Origin: Phylloscopus collybita
Lineage: Eukaryota; Chordata; Aves; Passeriformes; Phylloscopidae
Length of the DNA: 64,000 nt
Assembly (NCBI GenBank): GCA_027886175.1
Contig: JAJNNQ010000075.1
Span: 60,094,001-60,158,000 of the forward strand
Direction: 5' to 3'
The notes beneath the pieces are model-generated. The model saw only the letters and a list, made by a program, of their open reading frames with translations, ran no database searches and was not told the DNA's origin. Made by a program: the position numbers and the translations under genes. This document shows, piece by piece, positions 62,201 to 64,000 of the stretch (positions within the stretch are counted from its first letter, which is position 1; each line of letters begins with the position of its first letter).

Positions 62201-64000
62201 GAAGCCACCACAAAAAAAAGTGTATTTGAGGAAGAGTTGTGACTTTGCGTGGTGACAAGTTCTCTTAAAATAAAAACATTTTAAAAAACTGAAGCTCAGC
62301 AGATGGCACATAATCTGTTGTTGAGACTGTAAAGATGGAGGCTGAGGGGACTTCTGGAAGAACCTGACACACCGTGACAGAGGAGTAGTACAGTGTTTCT
62401 GCTTTCCTCAGGTCTTTCCTTGCCTTCCATCTGGCCTTCCCAAACCTTAGGGAGCAGACACAAACCCCATTAAATGTAGGCTGCTGTTAACAGAGGGAAG
62501 CTGGAGGGCTGTAAGCTAGTACAGTTTTTGGAGTTTATGAAGTGTCAGCTCCCTAGAAATTGCGTTTCTCTTTTCTTTTTTTTTCTCCTGAATTCCTCTG
62601 GGAGCTAGGACTAAATCTTAAAAACGTCACAAAAAAAATAAATTAAAATCTTAGAATTTTAAAGATCTAAAATTATTTCAAGATTTTAGAACATAGTTTT
62701 AGAATCAGAAGAAACGAGGAGGCAAGGATAGTCCTTCTGAACAGGAGAATTTATGAAGTGAGGACAATGCTATTGCTTAAACAACTGCCTGCTTGGATTG
62801 CTGTTGGAGAGGCTTGTTGGACTCTAATGTTCTTTGTCATTGCCAAGCCAACTTCTTTTAGCCTTTCACGGAGCAGAAAAGGAAAGCCTCGCTCCCGTTT
62901 TGAGGAGTATTTGAAACCTACTGTTGCCTCAAGCTTTAGCTTCCTGTGCTGTGCGGTAGAGTGTCTGATAATGAAAGATGAAAGCTTTCTATTTTCGTCC
63001 TGTGAATGTAGCTCATGTTTCATGGGCCAGATTGGTTGGTTTTTGTGTGTTCCTTTTTGGCGCTGCCTTTATCATGGGGAAGGGGAAGGAGGGAATAGCA
63101 ACTTCACTGAGGTGCTAAATTTAGAGTGGTTAGAAGTGAGGATGTGTATCTGGGGGTCTTTCCAGCTTTTCAGACTCAAGGCACCTGAAGAGGGTGGATT
63201 GTGACCAAGCTGAATTGTGACCAAGTTCCTGGGCACCAGAAACCCCCTTGTTCTTTACCCCGGTGAACATCACAAGAGGCAAATCTGTGCACCTTGTGAA
63301 AGCAAAGACATTTTTTCTCTCTTTGTCATTGGAAATGTACACTGCAGACATAGCTGTCCATGGTGTGGTCTGATCTAGTCAAAATATGCACTAAAAAAAA
63401 TTATGATTGATTCTGGGTGTTTTACTTCTCTATGTCTGGTACGCTGAAGAACTTGATACAAAAATTATTGTTTACATGGAAGTATTCTCAGAGAGGAGGG
63501 ACAGTGGATTTGTGGGTTTTTTTGCTAGCTGTGCATAGTACAGAGAAGATGTTGAATGGGATGGGTGCAAAAAGAGGACATAGAGGAGAGGACATGATGT
63601 TCTGTGCCTTGCATTTTCTTCATACATTTTCTGCCTACATTTATTTTGGAAACTTGCTTATCTGAACTGTAGTTATCCAAGTGTTTTCAGTGTATAAGTA
63701 TAAAAGCAAAATATAATTTGTACTTTCTTTCTTTAAGACCTATAGCCTAGCTGTAGAATTAATATATTTGTAATTATAGTTGTTTATACCGGATTGTTCT
63801 CCTACCTCACTTTGCTCTCAGATGTTGGCATTTCCACTTTCTTTTTTGGGACGATGGAGACCTTCAATAAAAACATTTCTGCACATGTGTTACAGAATGA
63901 AACGTCATATCTGTTCACAGTGTGTTCCTGGTGTAGGAATTTTTCTGTGGAGACAGAAGCCTGCATAACTTGTGTGTGCAGAGCGAAGTGCTTCAGAGGA
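56261..64000 (+). other. CARMIL1 intron 2, last segment in the window
   Basis: About 7.7 kb with no supported exon, repeat or RNA gene. A 148-codon plus-strand frame at 62758-63204 has no splice support or family similarity. The intron is still open at the window edge. Confidence 0.6.

Larger units (their letters stand above)
8963..64000 (+). other. CARMIL1: CARMIL1 gene, 5' part (exons 1-2 and introns 1-2); continues beyond the window
   Basis: Gene-level entry. Two exons at 8963-9002 and 12855-12952 splice in phase and encode the N-terminus of CARMIL1 (capping protein, Arp2/3 and myosin-I linker 1, also LRRC16A). The family protein is about 1,370 residues: a PH-like domain, a leucine-rich repeat array, a helical dimerisation domain, a capping-protein-interaction region and a proline-rich tail. 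It binds CAPZ, relieves capping of actin barbed ends, and acts at the lamellipodial plasma membrane in migration and macropinocytosis. Only the first 46 residues lie here. The expected next exon (Val-Leu-Thr-Ser-Cys-Arg in mammals) was not found by eye up to base 64000, so the gene is cut by the window edge. The exon assignment is strong; the extent of intron 2 is inferred. Confidence 0.85.

Noticed and set aside
62758..63204. 148-codon plus-strand frame near the window end
   Set aside because: No recognised similarity and no phase-matched splice sites for CARMIL1.

Overview
The window looks like nuclear DNA from a bird. It has several CR1 LINE fragments with the avian-type 3' end (ATTCTATG-like repeats), an endogenous-retrovirus LTR, sparse coding sequence, long AT-rich introns and one strong CpG island. 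The species cannot be read from the sequence.

One protein-coding gene is supported: the 5' end of CARMIL1 (LRRC16A), on the + strand. Coding exon 1 (8963-9002) and exon 2 (12855-12952) join in phase and give the first 46 residues of the protein. These closely match the known vertebrate CARMIL1 N-terminus, which is the start of its PH-like membrane-binding domain. Exon 1 sits in a CpG island (about 8150-9550) behind a GC-rich leader with short upstream ORFs. Intron 1 is 3.85 kb. It opens with a G-rich stretch and a CTCF-like site, and carries a second small CpG-dense block near 11.4-11.5 kb. Exon 2 ends at a canonical donor. I could not find the next CARMIL1 exon, so 12953-64000 is read as intron 2, at least 51 kb long and running off the window.

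Layout: 1-7480 is upstream intergenic DNA with two CR1 copies (one minus, carrying endonuclease-domain sequence; one plus). 7480-8150 is a non-repetitive promoter-upstream segment with CCAAT boxes. 8150-9550 is the CpG island, promoter and exon 1. 9003-12854 is intron 1. 12855-12952 is exon 2. 12953-64000 is intron 2, with two further plus-strand CR1 copies, a minus-strand ERV 3' LTR with a short coding relic beside it, low-complexity tracts, MIR-like fragments and several inverted or direct repeats.

No tRNA, rRNA, CRISPR array, operon or second intact gene was seen. Most open frames are chance frames; those in the CpG island are long because stop codons are rare in GC-rich DNA. I found no convincing new biological system. 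The points most worth checking are the possible antisense first exon in intron 1, the uORF-bearing leader, the tandem hairpins at 41.03-41.09 kb and the ERV relic at 46.7-47.2 kb.
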